From positions 1 to 64,000 of the forward strand of contig JAPDRO010000024.1 of NCBI GenBank assembly GCA_030247885.1: 64,000 bases of DNA, written 5' to 3'. The notes under the pieces were generated by a model. The model saw nothing but the letters and a program-made list of their open reading frames with translations. It was not told the DNA's origin and ran no database searches. Below, in pieces: positions 47,549 through 59,654 of this stretch. The translations under genes and the position numbers were made by a program. This stretch comes from Taxawa tesnikishii (nom. ined.). Lineage: Eukaryota > Ascomycota > Dothideomycetes > Dothideales. The first letter of the stretch is position 1, and the number at the start of each line of letters is the position of its first letter.

Positions 47549-50500
47549 ATGGCGGCCCAACAGCAGCACGGCCCAGGAGGCCACTATTCCGGAAACAACC
47601 CAATCCCTACCATCAACCAGTTCATTGAGAGGCTAGACAGGGAGAAGAAAGAGCGTGACCAGGCGATTGACGAACAAAAGAAGGCAAAGGCACAGGCCAA
47701 GGCGCAGGGTCATTCTGCAGACGGCGATGCGAAACCCCATCAGGGAGAGCCTGTAGCAGTAGAAGGCAGCCAGAAGAGGGTCACCGATCCCACGACCGGC
47801 CAGGAGGTCACCATTGAAGATGTGAACGACAAGATGATTGAGCGGGCCAAGAACCCTCAGGTACACGACTTGTGGCATACTCGGCTCAATCGTTGCTGTT
47901 TACTGACTTGACTAAAGCTCTCCGTTCCCAATGCCAATCTCAACAAGGACACGGTAGGCCGTGATATCCGTTCTATCTTGGAGCCGCCGCTGATATCTTC
48001 CAGCCTATCAAGACGGACCCTTCACAACCCTACGCAGAGTACAAGCATGCTCAGGATGTCACAGCACCTCCGGAGCCAACGGCAGAAGGTAGCACCTCGG
48101 ACGTTCCGATACATGGCGAGAAGACCAATATCCTATTCCATCCTACGCCGTCCATCAGTTACGAACCAATGTTCGCTGCTCTGGAGCAACGAGCTGGCAT
48201 TCTTGGCATTAGCATCTTCCTTGCCGTCGTTGTGCTAGGAAAGATGTTTGGCGGCTCTCTGAAGGGACTAATTCCTCTTGGCTTCTGCTTGACATCCGGC
48301 GTGTGGCTGTGGATGAAAGAGGTAGTGCGAAGCGGCAGAGAAATGGAATGGTCAAGTGAAAAGTTGCGCGGTGAAACTGTGAGTTTGATGACAACGGCGA
48401 GACGAGCGTGCGCTTACGAATCTGTAGGCCGTAGCGAACCTGTTGCCCGAGTCTGTCGAGTGGATGAACACTCTCATGGGCATAGTGTGGGGACTGGTGA
48501 ACCCAGACATGTTCCAAAGCGTAGCCGACACGTTGGAGGATGTTATGCAAGCCTCCGTACCAGGCATAATCGAAAACGTCCGAGTCGCGGAAATCAACCA
48601 GGGAAGCAACCCAATCCGGATCCTGAGTCTGCGTGCCTTGCCGGATTCCCATATGGGGGACATGAAGAAGGCCATTCACGAAGAGAACAAGAAGACCAAG
48701 GACCCACAGGAGGCCGCCGCAGACGAGGAGGGCGGAGATTACTACAACCTAGAAGTCTCCTTTGCCTACCACGCCGAGCCCAGCGGCAAGCGGGCATCTG
48801 ACAAGGCCAGGAACATGCACATGCAGCTGATTTTCTACCTCGGAGTCAAGGGTCTCTTTGGTGTCCCGCTGCCCATCTTTGTCGAGCTTCAGGAGCTTGT
48901 TGGAACTGTTCGATTGCGGTTGGCCATGACTCCCGAGCCACCGTTCCTCAAAACGCTGACGTTTACCCTTATGGGTGTGCCGCATGTAACAGCAGGCTGC
49001 GTTCCCATGGTCGAAAAGGGTGTGAATATCCTCAACCTCCCGCTCATCTCAAACTTCGTCAACTACGCCATCAGCGCAGCCGCTAGCATGTACGTCGCGC
49101 CCAAGTCCATGTCCCTCGACATGAGGGCGATGCTTCAAGGTGACGACATCACAAAGGACGTACAAGCCTTGGGTGTCATGTGGATTCGCATTCATCGTGC
49201 TGTTGGACTCAGCAAGCAAGACAAGCGTGGCAGCAAGCATGGAGGCAGCGATCCGTACATTACCCTCTCTTTCTCGAAATACGGCAAGCCGATGTACTGT
49301 ACCAGGGTCATCACTGACGAGAGATATCCAATCTGGGAGGAGACAGCTGCGTAAGCATCCTTGGCCATTCTAGACTTCGTCCAACCCGCTGACGGCAATA
49401 CAGATTACTCGTTACCCCGGAACTCATCAAAGCTGACGAGAACCTGAGCGTTGAGCTTTGGGACTCCGACCGCCACAGCGCTGACGATATCGTGGGCAAG
49501 GTCGAGCTTTCCATGCAGAAGATGATTCAGCATCCCGGCAAAATGTATCCGCAGGTATCTAAGCTGCAAGGTATGGATGCAGGCAGCGATATGCCTGGCG
49601 AGCTTCACTGGGAAGTCGGGTACTTTGGCAAGCCCCAGTTCAGACCCGCTCTCCGTACCGATGGCAAAAACAAGGCGTTGCCTGAAGAGCTCCGTGACAA
49701 GCCAGAATTCCAGGATGAGAAAGGGACGGCTAATACCGAGACGGATGACGCGGTGCAACACACTCCACCGGACCCGCTCTGGCCTAGCGGAATATGCAGC
49801 ATTGTTGTTCACCAGATTGTCAATCTTGAATTGGAGAACATCAAGGGCACCCACGGCAGCCGGAATGGCAGGGAGTACGAGCCAGCCAAGCCTTACGGAG
49901 AAGGAAGCGATGAAGAGGGCGCCGAGCTTCCGACTAGCTACTGTACTATCCTATTCAATGACGAGCTTGTAAGTTACCCTACCCGCGAACAGAGTGCAAC
50001 ACACTCACGCTCGCAGGTATACCGCACTCGTGCAAAGGCTGTCAGCAGCCAGCCGATTTTCAATGCAGGTACCGAGCGCTTCATGCGAGATTGGAGATCC
50101 GCCGTCGTTACCGTCACTGTCCGCGATCAGCGCAACAGAGAGCACGACCCTATTCTGGGTGTCGTTCCCCTCAAATTGTCGGACATTCTCGAGACCAGCT
50201 CGCAAGTCACTAGGTGGTATCCTCTCGACGGTGGTATCGTGAGTGTCTCCATTTCATTTTGTCCTCTCCGTCACTGACACCCTTGTAGGGGTTTGGCCGC
50301 ATCCGCATCTCTCTCCTCTTCCGCAGTGTCGAGACACGTTTGCCGCCCAACATGCTCGGATGGGATGTCGGTACCTTTGAGTTTTTGTCGGACCGTATCG
50401 AGGCACAGAACTACAATCACCACCCTAAGCTCAAGCTGCGTACTGGGGGCTCGGTTGGAAAGATTCCACGCACACGGTCGCATGCTGACAAGCAAAGCTC

Positions 50501-51542
50501 TGGCTACTACTTCGATCTCTCCGACCACAGACACAAGGCCGACGTTCGTCTGCCCGTCAAGTACCGCTACCGGAGCCCGGTAGTTTTCGAGTTCCATGTG
50601 ACTGGAAAGAGGAAGGCGGATGCCTATGCCGTCCTGTGGCTGCAACATCTCGTGGACAACGAAGAGACACAGATCGACATTCCTATCTGGCGTACATCCT
50701 CACCACAACGTCTGACGCAAAACTACGTCACCGAGGAGAACATAAGGGCCATGAACGGTCTGGACGACCTGGAAGAGGTCGGTCGTCTCAAGTTCGCCGG
50801 CCGCTTCAAGGCCGGTATGGACGAGAGCCACGAGCAATTTGTCTCGGACAACGACTCGCGCGAGACGTACGAGACGTGGGAAGCCTGCCTCTCCGAGGGC
50901 GTCCGCCAGCGCGTTGTGGAGAAGGAGCTGCCAGAACGCGTCCAGGCTCTGCACGACCAGTCCCTGTTGGAAGGTCGTGATACCTTGAAGCAAGCCGACA
51001 ACGACGAGAAGTCCAAATGGCTGAACAAGGACGGCGCTGACTGGAGCGGTGCTTTCGGCGAGGACCCGCAGGCGTACATGGACTCGAACGGCAGAAAGGT
51101 GCGCGAGCCGGGCAGCCAAAGGCCGCTCCACGATCCACATGACCCCAGCAGCGACGACGACAACGGGTCCACTTCCGACAGCGCTTCCGACGACGATCTG
51201 GGCATCCAGGAGAATGCCAACCTGCAGTCTTCGCGGCGGATGAACGGCGGAGGCGTCGCGGACGGGAGACGGAGTTATGAAACGACGCGCACGACCGACA
51301 CTACGGATACGGCCGGCACGACGGACACGTACGGCACGAACTCGACGTACTCGGGCGATAGCAAGAGGTTGAACAAGCGCAGCGAGGAGAGGAAGCACAG
51401 AGGTCTTATGCAGTGGAAGCCGGCGAGAAACTTGAAGTTCGCAAAGGACGAGGGCAAGCTCGGCATCAGGAAGCTCAAGAATAAGCTCACTGGTGGTCTT
51501 GAGGGACGGAAGCCGGGCGTCGAGACCGAGACTGGGGGCTAG
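47549..51542 (+). CDS. SMP and C2 domain protein, Mug190/tricalbin-like
   Basis: Seven exons (introns 47861-47917, 47954-48003, 48379-48427, 49351-49403, 49969-50016, 50239-50288) join in one frame to 1,228 residues. A charged N-terminus with a coiled coil (RLDREKKERDQAIDEQKK) precedes a hydrophobic hairpin (GILGISIFLAVVVLGKMF, LIPLGFCLTSGVWLWM). An SMP lipid-transfer domain follows (LPESVEWMNTLMGIVWGLV, then VPHVTAG). A first C2 domain is at about 49170-49520 (HGGSDPYITLSF) and a second at about 49790-50300. The Ser/Asp-rich tail is disordered. The layout matches extended synaptotagmin/tricalbin proteins at ER contact sites and, in detail, fission-yeast Mug190 homologues. Expected role: lipid transfer or tethering between ER and plasma membrane. 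Confidence 0.88.
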
Positions 51543-52404
51543 ATATGCGACGCGACAGTGTTGCTGTCGTTCCTCGAGCCTCAGCTGGTGTGTAGAAAAA
51601 CAAGACGGGGAGGGTCGTTGGTTGGATGGTCTAGTATGCTCGTCGATCGCTTTGTCGCAGCACTCTCTTGTTGTCTTTCCAACGGTAGTACCCCATTTGG
51701 TTCTACGGCGCATGTTTTTGTGTGCAATGAAACATTTTCTCTAATGGACGATGATGAAGACGCATTGAGCGCTGGGTGCCCTTGTCTGCAATCGTTGTGC
51801 CTCACCTTTCATTGTCTCGAGCGGTGTTGCAACTCGCGCCTTGAGCGACCGCGCAGAAACCCATCTTCTCCTCGAACCAAGCCGTGTCCGCTCACGCATG
51901 CATCGGATGGCTACCGACCACGACACTGCTAAGGGGGAAGGTTTGTGGGTTGTTGTATAAACGATGGGTCAACTGACCAATTCCTTTTCGTCACCAGCGA
52001 AGCTAATACAGTCTACGGGATTGTGGACAGGATTCCCCGTTGGGCTGATGATGGAACCAATCAGCTCCGTGGAACAGCTCGGACTGATGGTAGTATCGCC
52101 GAGTAGACAGCATGGGTATACTTTGCTTGAATGCGTGCGACGATTGCGCTGCTGTGGGCGGCAAGGTATTAAGTGCACCAAGTATTGCTTCTGCCGTGAT
52201 GAGTGCGCAGAAGACAGGGGTTGACATGGGACAGTCGTGCTTGTTGCGCTGCCCCTTCTCCCTGCGTTGCTATGATGAAACGGGAAACTGTTGTACAACG
52301 TACGTATGTAAGTAGATATACAGCGGACATGTCTTTGGTAAACAGTCGGGATCCGAGCCATGCCTCGCACTTCGGTCCCAGCCAGACCGGACCAGCCCAC
52401 GCAT
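51543..52404. other. Convergent intergenic region
   Basis: The 3' regions of the SMP/C2 gene and the ferredoxin reductase gene meet here. Short open frames on both strands show no recognisable domain. No RNA gene was found. Confidence 0.5.
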
Positions 52405-54048
52405 CTATCCGTCCAAAATCCTCAGCATTTCCTCCACGCTCTTACACTTCTCCCTCTCCTTGCCCTTCTCCCTTCCCCTCCTCTTCTCCTCCTCATCGAT
52501 AGTCTTCCAATCCCTCCAATCCACGCTCCTGATCCCCCTCTTCCGGACCTCTTTTGCACTTCCTCCCACCCTTTCTTTTCCCCTCCCCTCCCCCTTCTCC
52601 CAGAAACGGAACCCGATCCCCCAGTCCTTGGCCACGACGTCGGCACTGGTGAAGGCGTCGTCCATGGTACTCGCAATCACGCCGGTCGGGCCCCTCTTCA
52701 CCCATCCCGCACAGTACACGCCGGACACATGGCCGGCCGCGAGGCCGCCCGGGCCACGGTCGGGCGCCATGACGCGGCCGTACAGATCGTTGGGGATGAT
52801 GCCCATCTGCTTATCGAACGGAATGCCCAGGTCTTCGAAGCCTTCGATGGGTTCGGAGAGGTATCCGACGGACTTGAAGGCCAGAGTGGTTGGCAGGACC
52901 TCGTCGACGCCGCCTTCTTTCTTCCGCACGCGCAGGTTGCGAAGACCGGCGAGGTCGTCCAGAGCGATGGTGGAGGGGGCACGGTGTATTCCATCTCCTC
53001 GAAGCGCACGCCGCCGAGTTGATCGCCTCCCGGACCGGAGGGTGAGAAGCCGGTGGGACTTCGCATGTAGAGTAGCGTCCACTCCTTCTCCGCCTGTGTC
53101 CTCTGTGCCGTCGACCCTTTTTCCAACAACTGCGCGATCCTGCTGAGCTGGCGGGGAGCTTCTTCGGGTTGTCGGGCAGCAGACCCTTGGGCAGGGCTTC
53201 GAACGCGACGGCGGGGAGTTGCAGCAGCTCGCGGATTTCCTTGATCGTGTAGGGTGCTTGCAAAGGCCCTCGGCGGCCGACGATGCGGACCCGCTTGACC
53301 CTGCTCTTGCTCAGAGTCTCGATTGCGTTCTCCGTCATGTCCGTCCCGCGCAGCCGGTCCAGGGGTGACAGGAGCGTGCGCGCGACGTCCAGCGCGACAT
53401 TGCCTTGCCCGATGACGACGGCTTCCTCGCCCGAGTCCAGCGGAGGGGCGAGGTCGGCGTACTCGGGCAGTCCGTTGTACCAGCCCACGAACGCTCTTGC
53501 GGAGAGCACGCCCTTCAGGTCCTCTCCCGGCACATCCAGTCGACGGTCGCGCGAGGCGCCGTACGCGAAGAGGATAGCGTCGTAATGCGGCGTCAGAGCC
53601 TTGAGCGGGAGCTGGTGTTTCTTGTTTCCAATCGACACGTTGCCGACGAAGGTGAAGGTGTCGTGCGCTGCGACTTCGGAGAAGGTGTCGATGCAGTTCT
53701 AGCACTTGGATGAGTCTGTCAATTCCGAGTCTCCGAGGTTTCGTCAGCAGCAGACGGGGCACTTACTTTTACTTCGGGGTGGTCGGGCGCTACGCCGAAG
53801 CGCACCAGACCGAAGGGCGAGGGCAGGGCCTCGTACATGTCGATGCGCACATCGGGGATCTTCTTCAGCAGCCGGTGGGCGCTGTAGAAACCTGCTGGGC
53901 CTGAGCCGATGATGGCGCAGCGGAAGGGTCGGGTCACGGCTGCGGTGGTGTAGGAGCGGCGGACGCTGTTGCGGAGGCGGTTGGAGGGGCTTCTTGTTGT
54001 GCCCGCGAATTGCGCGATGCAGGTCCGGCAGACATAGCGGGTCCGCAT
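52405..54048 (-). CDS. ARH1: Mitochondrial NADPH:ferredoxin/adrenodoxin reductase
   Basis: Two exons (intron 53699-53766) give about 525 residues. The first 35 residues are Arg/Ser/Thr-rich without acids, a mitochondrial targeting sequence. FAD binding is shown by IIGSGPAGFYSAHRLLK, the family signature by GLVRFGVAPDHPEVKNC, NADPH binding by VVIGQGNVALDVARTLL and RIVGRRGP, and the C-terminal FAD contact by YCAGWVKRGPTGVIASTM. It passes electrons from NADPH to the mitochondrial ferredoxin for iron-sulfur cluster and haem A synthesis, an essential function. Two single missing bases in runs (52975-52979 and 53153-53156) explain two frame changes. The C-terminus has a Lys/Glu/Arg-rich extension. 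Confidence 0.93.
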
Positions 54049-54481
54049 GTTCCTGTTGACTGCAAAAGGCAAAGGCAAAGGCAACGGAGAAGACGATAGA
54101 TGGAGCACGATAGAGCAGGGATTCCGTATCAGTCGCCGGTGCAACCTTCGATGCTTGGCATGGGGTAGATTGGGCAGATTGGGCAGATTAGATGGCTTGC
54201 ATGACGCTAAGCCGATCGATGCTGATATATTGATTGTTGCTGCAGCGACGCGCCGTTTTGTTTGCTGCAAATCCGGCTCCAGGCCGAAGAGACAAGCCTC
54301 TTAAGCGCAACGAGGCCATCCGTCTTCCTGCTCTCAGACGCGCATCCGCATTCCTCAGACCAAGCCTAATCACTAAATCTCATTTCCACTCTCGTTCCCA
54401 TCCTCGTTCTCGTGCGTTGGCCCGCGTCCCTCACTCGTTACCTTGTGGTGGTGTCCTGATCTGTCGCTTCTGTACGCAGTA
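54049..54481. other. Divergent promoter region
   Basis: These 433 bases separate the start codons of the ferredoxin reductase and the four-span membrane protein, so they hold both promoters. TTGGGCAGA occurs in close direct repeats near 54171-54187. No further element recognised. Confidence 0.5.
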
Positions 54482-56439
54482 ATGGGTGTTGAGCCGCCCT
54501 TCCTCTACGACCCTCCGTCCCGCACCAGCCAGTACGTGGACCCGTACTACAACTTCAATCCGAAAGCAGTCACTCAGGCCAGCTATGCGCCGCGACCCGC
54601 TCCCAGGCCCAAGAAGGAGGGCCCGTTGATCGACTTCAACAAGCATCCCGACAGCTACATGATCGTATCCGGTTCCCAGCAAGGACTGGAACCTATGCCT
54701 CCGGACACCAAGAAGAAGGTCGTCGTAACGAGATGGATACAGTTTGGCCTGAGGGCGGTGCAGCTGCTGGCAGCCGTTGGCCTGCTCGTCTGTGTCATCT
54801 GTATCACAAACACTGCAGCCACCCAGGGCTGGATCATCAGGATTCCTGTAAGCTACCACTGCAACTGCGTCCGCCCTTCCCGGAGCCGCAGACTGACCGC
54901 TTCCAACAGCCCGCATGGGACAGTCTCATGAGCCTATACGCCGTCTACCACCTTATCCGTCCGGCTAAGAGACGGCCGGCAGCCTCCTCGGCCAGCTACC
55001 ACTTCTTCGCCCTGTGTATGGACGTTGGCCTGATTCCCTTCTACGTCTTCACCGCCTTGTTCGCAAACGCGAACTGGAATGCCACTCCCGGCACCGACGG
55101 TCGCTGGAAGTCCTTCTTCTCCACCGACGGCGCGCTCGAGTCGCTGCTGCTCACCACATGGCTCGTGGCCATCGTGCTCGGCGCACTGCACCTCGTCAGC
55201 ACCGGCTTCGACCTGTATCTGGTCGTCATGTTCCGCAAGATCGCCCGCCTCCCACCAGACATGAATCCCTTGGAGGACAACCTGACCAGCAGAGGCAGCA
55301 AACACAAGCACAAGAACAGCGAACTGACACTCACCTCTCCTTCCGAGAAGAAACTCTCCTGGATGTCCGGCAGCACGCTCACCGTCAACAGCCCGACGAG
55401 CCCGGACCGGATGTCGAAAGAGCAGCTGATCCCGAATGCGAACGGCCGTCCAATGTCCTTCGTGCACACCCGCACCGACTCGGACGCCCGCTACTCCGGC
55501 CACACGGTGGAATCCGCTCGCTTCTCGCAGCAACAACAACAACAACAACAACAACAACGCAACAGCTTCTACTCGCAACCCGCTTCCTCCTGCGGCTCCA
55601 TGTACCAACAAGCGCCCTCCGCCCGCACCTCGCGCGCCGACCTTCCTCCCTCCCACTCCCGCACCCAGTCCCGGGTGTCAGCATCTTCGCACTCGCGCTC
55701 CCGCAGCCGCTCCCGCAGTCGTTCGCGCCACAACACGACCCGCCTCAGCGTGCACGACCCCATGCCGGACCGCCTCGCCACGCCGCTCTCCTACTACACC
55801 GGGTCCGAGGGGCCCAGCCGCTACTCGACCCCGAATCCGGGCCCGCAGGCCGCGGTCCCCGCCGCGGTCGCGAAGCAGCAGCAGAAGGAAGCCCTGCTCA
55901 ACGACAACTGGTACGTCTACGACGGCTCGTCGTCGGACCTGGGCGCCAACCGCCTCACGCCCGCGCCGCGGCACGAAGAAGGAAGCAGCAGCAGTACACC
56001 GCGGGATCGGCCGCACGACGAGCTGGCGGCTCGGCACGAGGAGAGGGAGCTCCGCGACCTCCTGCCCGGCGCCTTGCGGCTCTCCCCGACCATCTCTCCT
56101 CCTTCTCCTCATCCTCATCATCATCATCATCATCATCATCAAAGCCCCTCGCCCAAACCGCAAGGGCCCGCCGCTGCTCAGCACAGCTACGGGATCCACC
56201 CTCAAGACGCCGCCGCCGAGGACGACGACAACGGCCAACCCATCGGCCGCGCGCTGACGACCGGGTCGAGCAAGAGCGGCAGCTCCAGCCTCTATTCCGA
56301 CGAGATGCGCGGCGGGAGGTCGAGCCCGAAGGCCCGGTACTACGGCGACCTGTCGGCCGCGACGAGGGGGTTCGCGGCGGTGCTTATGCCGGCGGTGCGG
56401 CGCCGTCGCAGCTCGCGCCCCAGCAGGAGAGGGTGGTGA
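54482..56439 (+). CDS. Four-span membrane protein with low-complexity cytosolic tail
   Basis: Two exons (intron 54848-54909) give 631 residues. The N-terminal 80 residues are Pro/Tyr-rich. Membrane spans are visible in LRAVQLLAAVGLLVCVICI, the short SLMSLYAVYHLI, CMDVGLIPFYVFTALFAN and LLLTTWLVAIVLGALHLV, a four-span pattern as in MARVEL- or Sur7-like proteins, though I cannot assign a family. The tail of over 350 residues holds a (CAA)n-coded Gln run at about residue 330, an RS-dipeptide stretch (SHSRSRSRSRSRSRH), and a (CAT)n-coded His run. A frame change at the G run 56366-56370 probably cuts the true C-terminus. With one more base the frame continues to 56552 with a better-conserved-looking end (VVSRSGADIADASVMYLPE). 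Confidence 0.75.
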
Positions 56440-57332
56440 GTCGGTCGGGCGCCGACATCGCGGATGCGAGCGTCATGTACTTGCCTGAGGACAGGGGAGG
56501 GGCGGGAGGAACGCCAGTGGAGGAGAGGTTGTCAAGGGGTGGATGGGGATGAGGAAGAGGGAGGTTAGTGGTGTTGCGTGAACCGTCTTCGAGAAAGACG
56601 GGAGTGGAGCAAGGAATGGCCAGGTTGGTCCTGATGGGTGGGGTGGGAGGGGTTGTGATGGTTTAATGATCTGATTCGGGTTTCGAAGTTTTCCGAAATG
56701 TCTCTTGAGGTTGGAAAGCTGCTGTTATGAGAGAGTTTATGGGTTTTCTCTTCTGGATATTTTTAACACCTTTTGATGCGTAGCAGCGACAGATAGCGAA
56801 CTCGATGTGACATACTTGTAATTTGGTGACTCGTCTGTTACTGAGGCATGCAATTCGAAAAGGGTTCTCTCACCAACGCTATCAGCTGTGCTCGGCCGGC
56901 AGTCCACTAGGCATTCACTGGGAGGTTGTGGTGCACGCCCGGGCATGGCAGGAACGTCTCTTGTCAAACTACCTCCCACCGCCTCTGCTGACTTTGTTGA
57001 GACAGCATAATACCCCATCCCTCCCTTCTCCCCAGCCCCTTCCGTTGGGAACCCGCGCCAGAAAGGTAACGGAATCAGGAAGGTATATACGGTGGAGGGC
57101 TACCGCTATCCCCGGTATGCATGTCAGCTGCTCTGGGCTGGTCTTTGTTGGAGAGTGACAAGGAACAATGCCACAGGACAAGGCTTTGGGGGCCGTAGTG
57201 AGATCTGTCTGAGTACTTTGTACAACTCTGAGAACCTGCTGTGGAGAGCTAGCTGCCGTGACGGGCTCCCGCCGCACACGGCCGGCACGCGTCGCTGCCG
57301 TCATTATTATAAAAATACACGTCTTATCCACG
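56440..57332. other. Convergent intergenic region
   Basis: It lies between the 3' ends of the membrane-protein gene and the oxalate decarboxylase gene. The first 113 bases may be the real C-terminus of the former. The rest shows no gene, repeat or RNA. Confidence 0.5.
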
Positions 57333-58793
57333 CTACAGCTTCGCCTTCACCACCTGCTTCTCAACGTTCAACTCCTCGATAAACTTCTTACCCAACTTAG
57401 GGTTCTCCTTGAACAAATGTTCGGCCACATTCCGCGCCGGTGTCTCGCCCAACCACTGGTCCAGCGAGAAGTCTACTCATAGTCAGTCGGGAGCACTACG
57501 CTAAGCGGGCAAGGAAACGAGGCCGGGACGGTGTACCTTCAAACTTCGGAGCTTTGAAGATCTCCAGCATCTCGACTTCTTCGGTATCGCTGAGATTCTC
57601 CACGTAATGCCCCATCGCCTTTGGGACGATACCGACGTCTCCGGGGGCGTAGTCGAATGTGCGGGTGGACGTTGAGGAGCCGAAGACGGTCACTCTGGCT
57701 CGGCCTCTGATGAAGAAAGACCATTCTGGGCGGTATTAGCGTGGAAGCAAAGGGGAACAAGCGGAAAAAGAGAAACAGGATACGAACCGTCGGCGTTGGG
57801 ATGCCAATGCATCTCACGAATAGCACCGGGCTTGATGATGACATGTGCTGCGGCAACGGTGGCTGAGAGGGGAAGTTGGAGGTATCGGTGATGCGGACCT
57901 CACCGCCTGGTGTTTTGATCGGTTCCTGCGCGAGCATCTTGTGCGTGAAGCGTAGTTTAGATGTCTTCGGCAATGCGGCTTTTGACATCTCGTCTTCGGG
58001 GGAACCGGGGTTGGAGCCCTGGAAAATGTACTTCTCCTTGGCTGGCACGTGGTTGAAGACCTCGGGCGCGAGACGGAAGTTCTTAGCCAAGACGGACTTG
58101 GGCGTATGTGCAATCCAGTCTGAGAGCAAGAAGGTCGAGTCCTCGCTAAAGTTGCCGTCGTCAAAGACCAAGAGGAACTCGCAGCCACCCTTGCTGAGGC
58201 CTTGCAGTGAGTGAGGATGGCCTGCTGGGAAATACCAGAGATCACCTTTCTCAACATTAGCAAGGTAGTTGCCACCCTCGGTGTCTAGCGCTGTAACTCT
58301 GGCTTTGCCCTCGAGCATGTACGCCCATTCAGCCTCCTTGTGCCAGTGCAGCTCGCGGATGGCTCCCTCGTCCAGGCGCATATTCACGCCTGCGAGCTCA
58401 ACGCTAGTAGGCAGCTCGCGAATTGTCGTCTGTTCATGCTCAGTCATAGTCATGCGGTACGTGTGAACGTGGTAGCTATACCTGGCGAGCCCATCCGCCC
58501 TCCTCGATACGAGTGTGAGAATCGGCGAAAGACCACTTCATATTGGGCATTGTGCCATGGTCGGTCGAGGGTGGCCGCATCATGTCCGGACTCTGCATCT
58601 CTCTCGTAACATTGCGTGGTCCCAGCACAGACGCACCTCCTTTCGCGGAGAAGGGCTCAGGGCGCTTGCCATCCTCGCTATAGGGGTCGTTCTTGAAGTC
58701 GTAAGTGTCCTTGTCTTCCGGGCCAAAGTGAGGCTGCGACTCGGAGGCGTACTCCTTGAGTGCTTCGTTGACCTTCTTGACGGGAGGAGCCAT
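57333..58793 (-). CDS. Oxalate decarboxylase, bicupin, no signal peptide
   Basis: Four exons (introns 58430-58481, 57726-57787, 57473-57536) give about 427 residues from [12 protein letters not shown]. Each half carries a manganese-binding cupin. Cupin 1 has [14 protein letters not shown] and [10 protein letters not shown]; cupin 2 has [17 protein letters not shown] and [11 protein letters not shown]. The active-site lid region [14 protein letters not shown] carries the Ser-Glu-Asp-Ser pattern that separates decarboxylases (Glu present) from oxalate oxidases. The reaction turns oxalate into formate and carbon dioxide. Lack of a signal peptide suggests an intracellular enzyme for acid balance or oxalate tolerance, unlike secreted relatives. 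One missing base in the G run 57869-57872 restores [20 protein letters not shown]. Confidence 0.93.
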
Positions 58794-59654
58794 GGTCGGT
58801 TGCGGAACAGTTGTATGCTTGCCGGCTAGGAGGTCAAGAAGCCGTTGACCTTGCAGTAAAATCCGGTTCGCACGACGCAAGCGATGCACGATATCCAGTG
58901 AAGCCGCGAGTTAACCGTGAAAGGGAAGGATCTTGGCAGGAAAGGCGGAGTATTCAACACTTACACCGGCAGTGCTGTTATACCACCTCCGGAACACACG
59001 GATTGCGTTGTGACGTTTGGTGTTTTTGATGACGACAGATGCGTGTGTCCCTGCAACTGTTCATCCCGGCTATATCACACCAAACCAAGCATGGAGCGGC
59101 AGTTGGCCATACGCGCTAAGAACTGCGAGACGGAGACGCACTCCGCAGCCGGCATTTGCTGCATGCCGGCTCGAGACAGTTGTTGTAGAGACTCTCAAGG
59201 TGTTTTCCGACATGCCATGTCCTCCAAGATGGTTTGTAGTCTGGCCAAGACATTCAGCGATCAGTCGATTCGGGCCTTTGACTGTTCTGCGCAACGGAAG
59301 TGTATCGCCTAAGGTTACACGGCGCGATCCACCAATCAACTAGCCGGCTTCGAGCATGAGCCAACTCTCGCCGGGCAGAAAACGTCGGTATTGGCTGCGT
59401 TTGGCGCAGACAACCATATCACATCGCTTCATCCAGAACGCGCGACGACGTCGGACACATGATACACCCGTTCTATTCACAAGGAATCACCTGGCCCACC
59501 CATCCTGGACGGTCGACGAAGTAGGCCTGCTGTTGCGCCCCAAGATTTTGAACTCGTTGAGCTTCCACCACCCGCGCTACAACCAAGGACCACCGACTCC
59601 GGGAGAGCGCGCAAACGCAGTGAGAAGCTCCAGAGGCTTCTCCACGACCTCGAG
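58794..59654. other. Divergent intergenic region
   Basis: It should hold the promoters of oxalate decarboxylase and the SPX transporter. Overlapping open frames at 58917-59343 have no recognisable domain and no splice context, so I do not call them. Confidence 0.5.

Noticed and set aside
55014-56552. A 512-codon open frame overlapping the four-span membrane protein
   Set aside because: Mostly an Arg/Pro/His-rich shadow frame; only its final 60 codons look real, as the probable corrected C-terminus of the membrane protein.
58917-59343. Overlapping open frames upstream of the SPX transporter
   Set aside because: They overlap one another on both strands in a region expected to be a double promoter and show no domain-like pattern.
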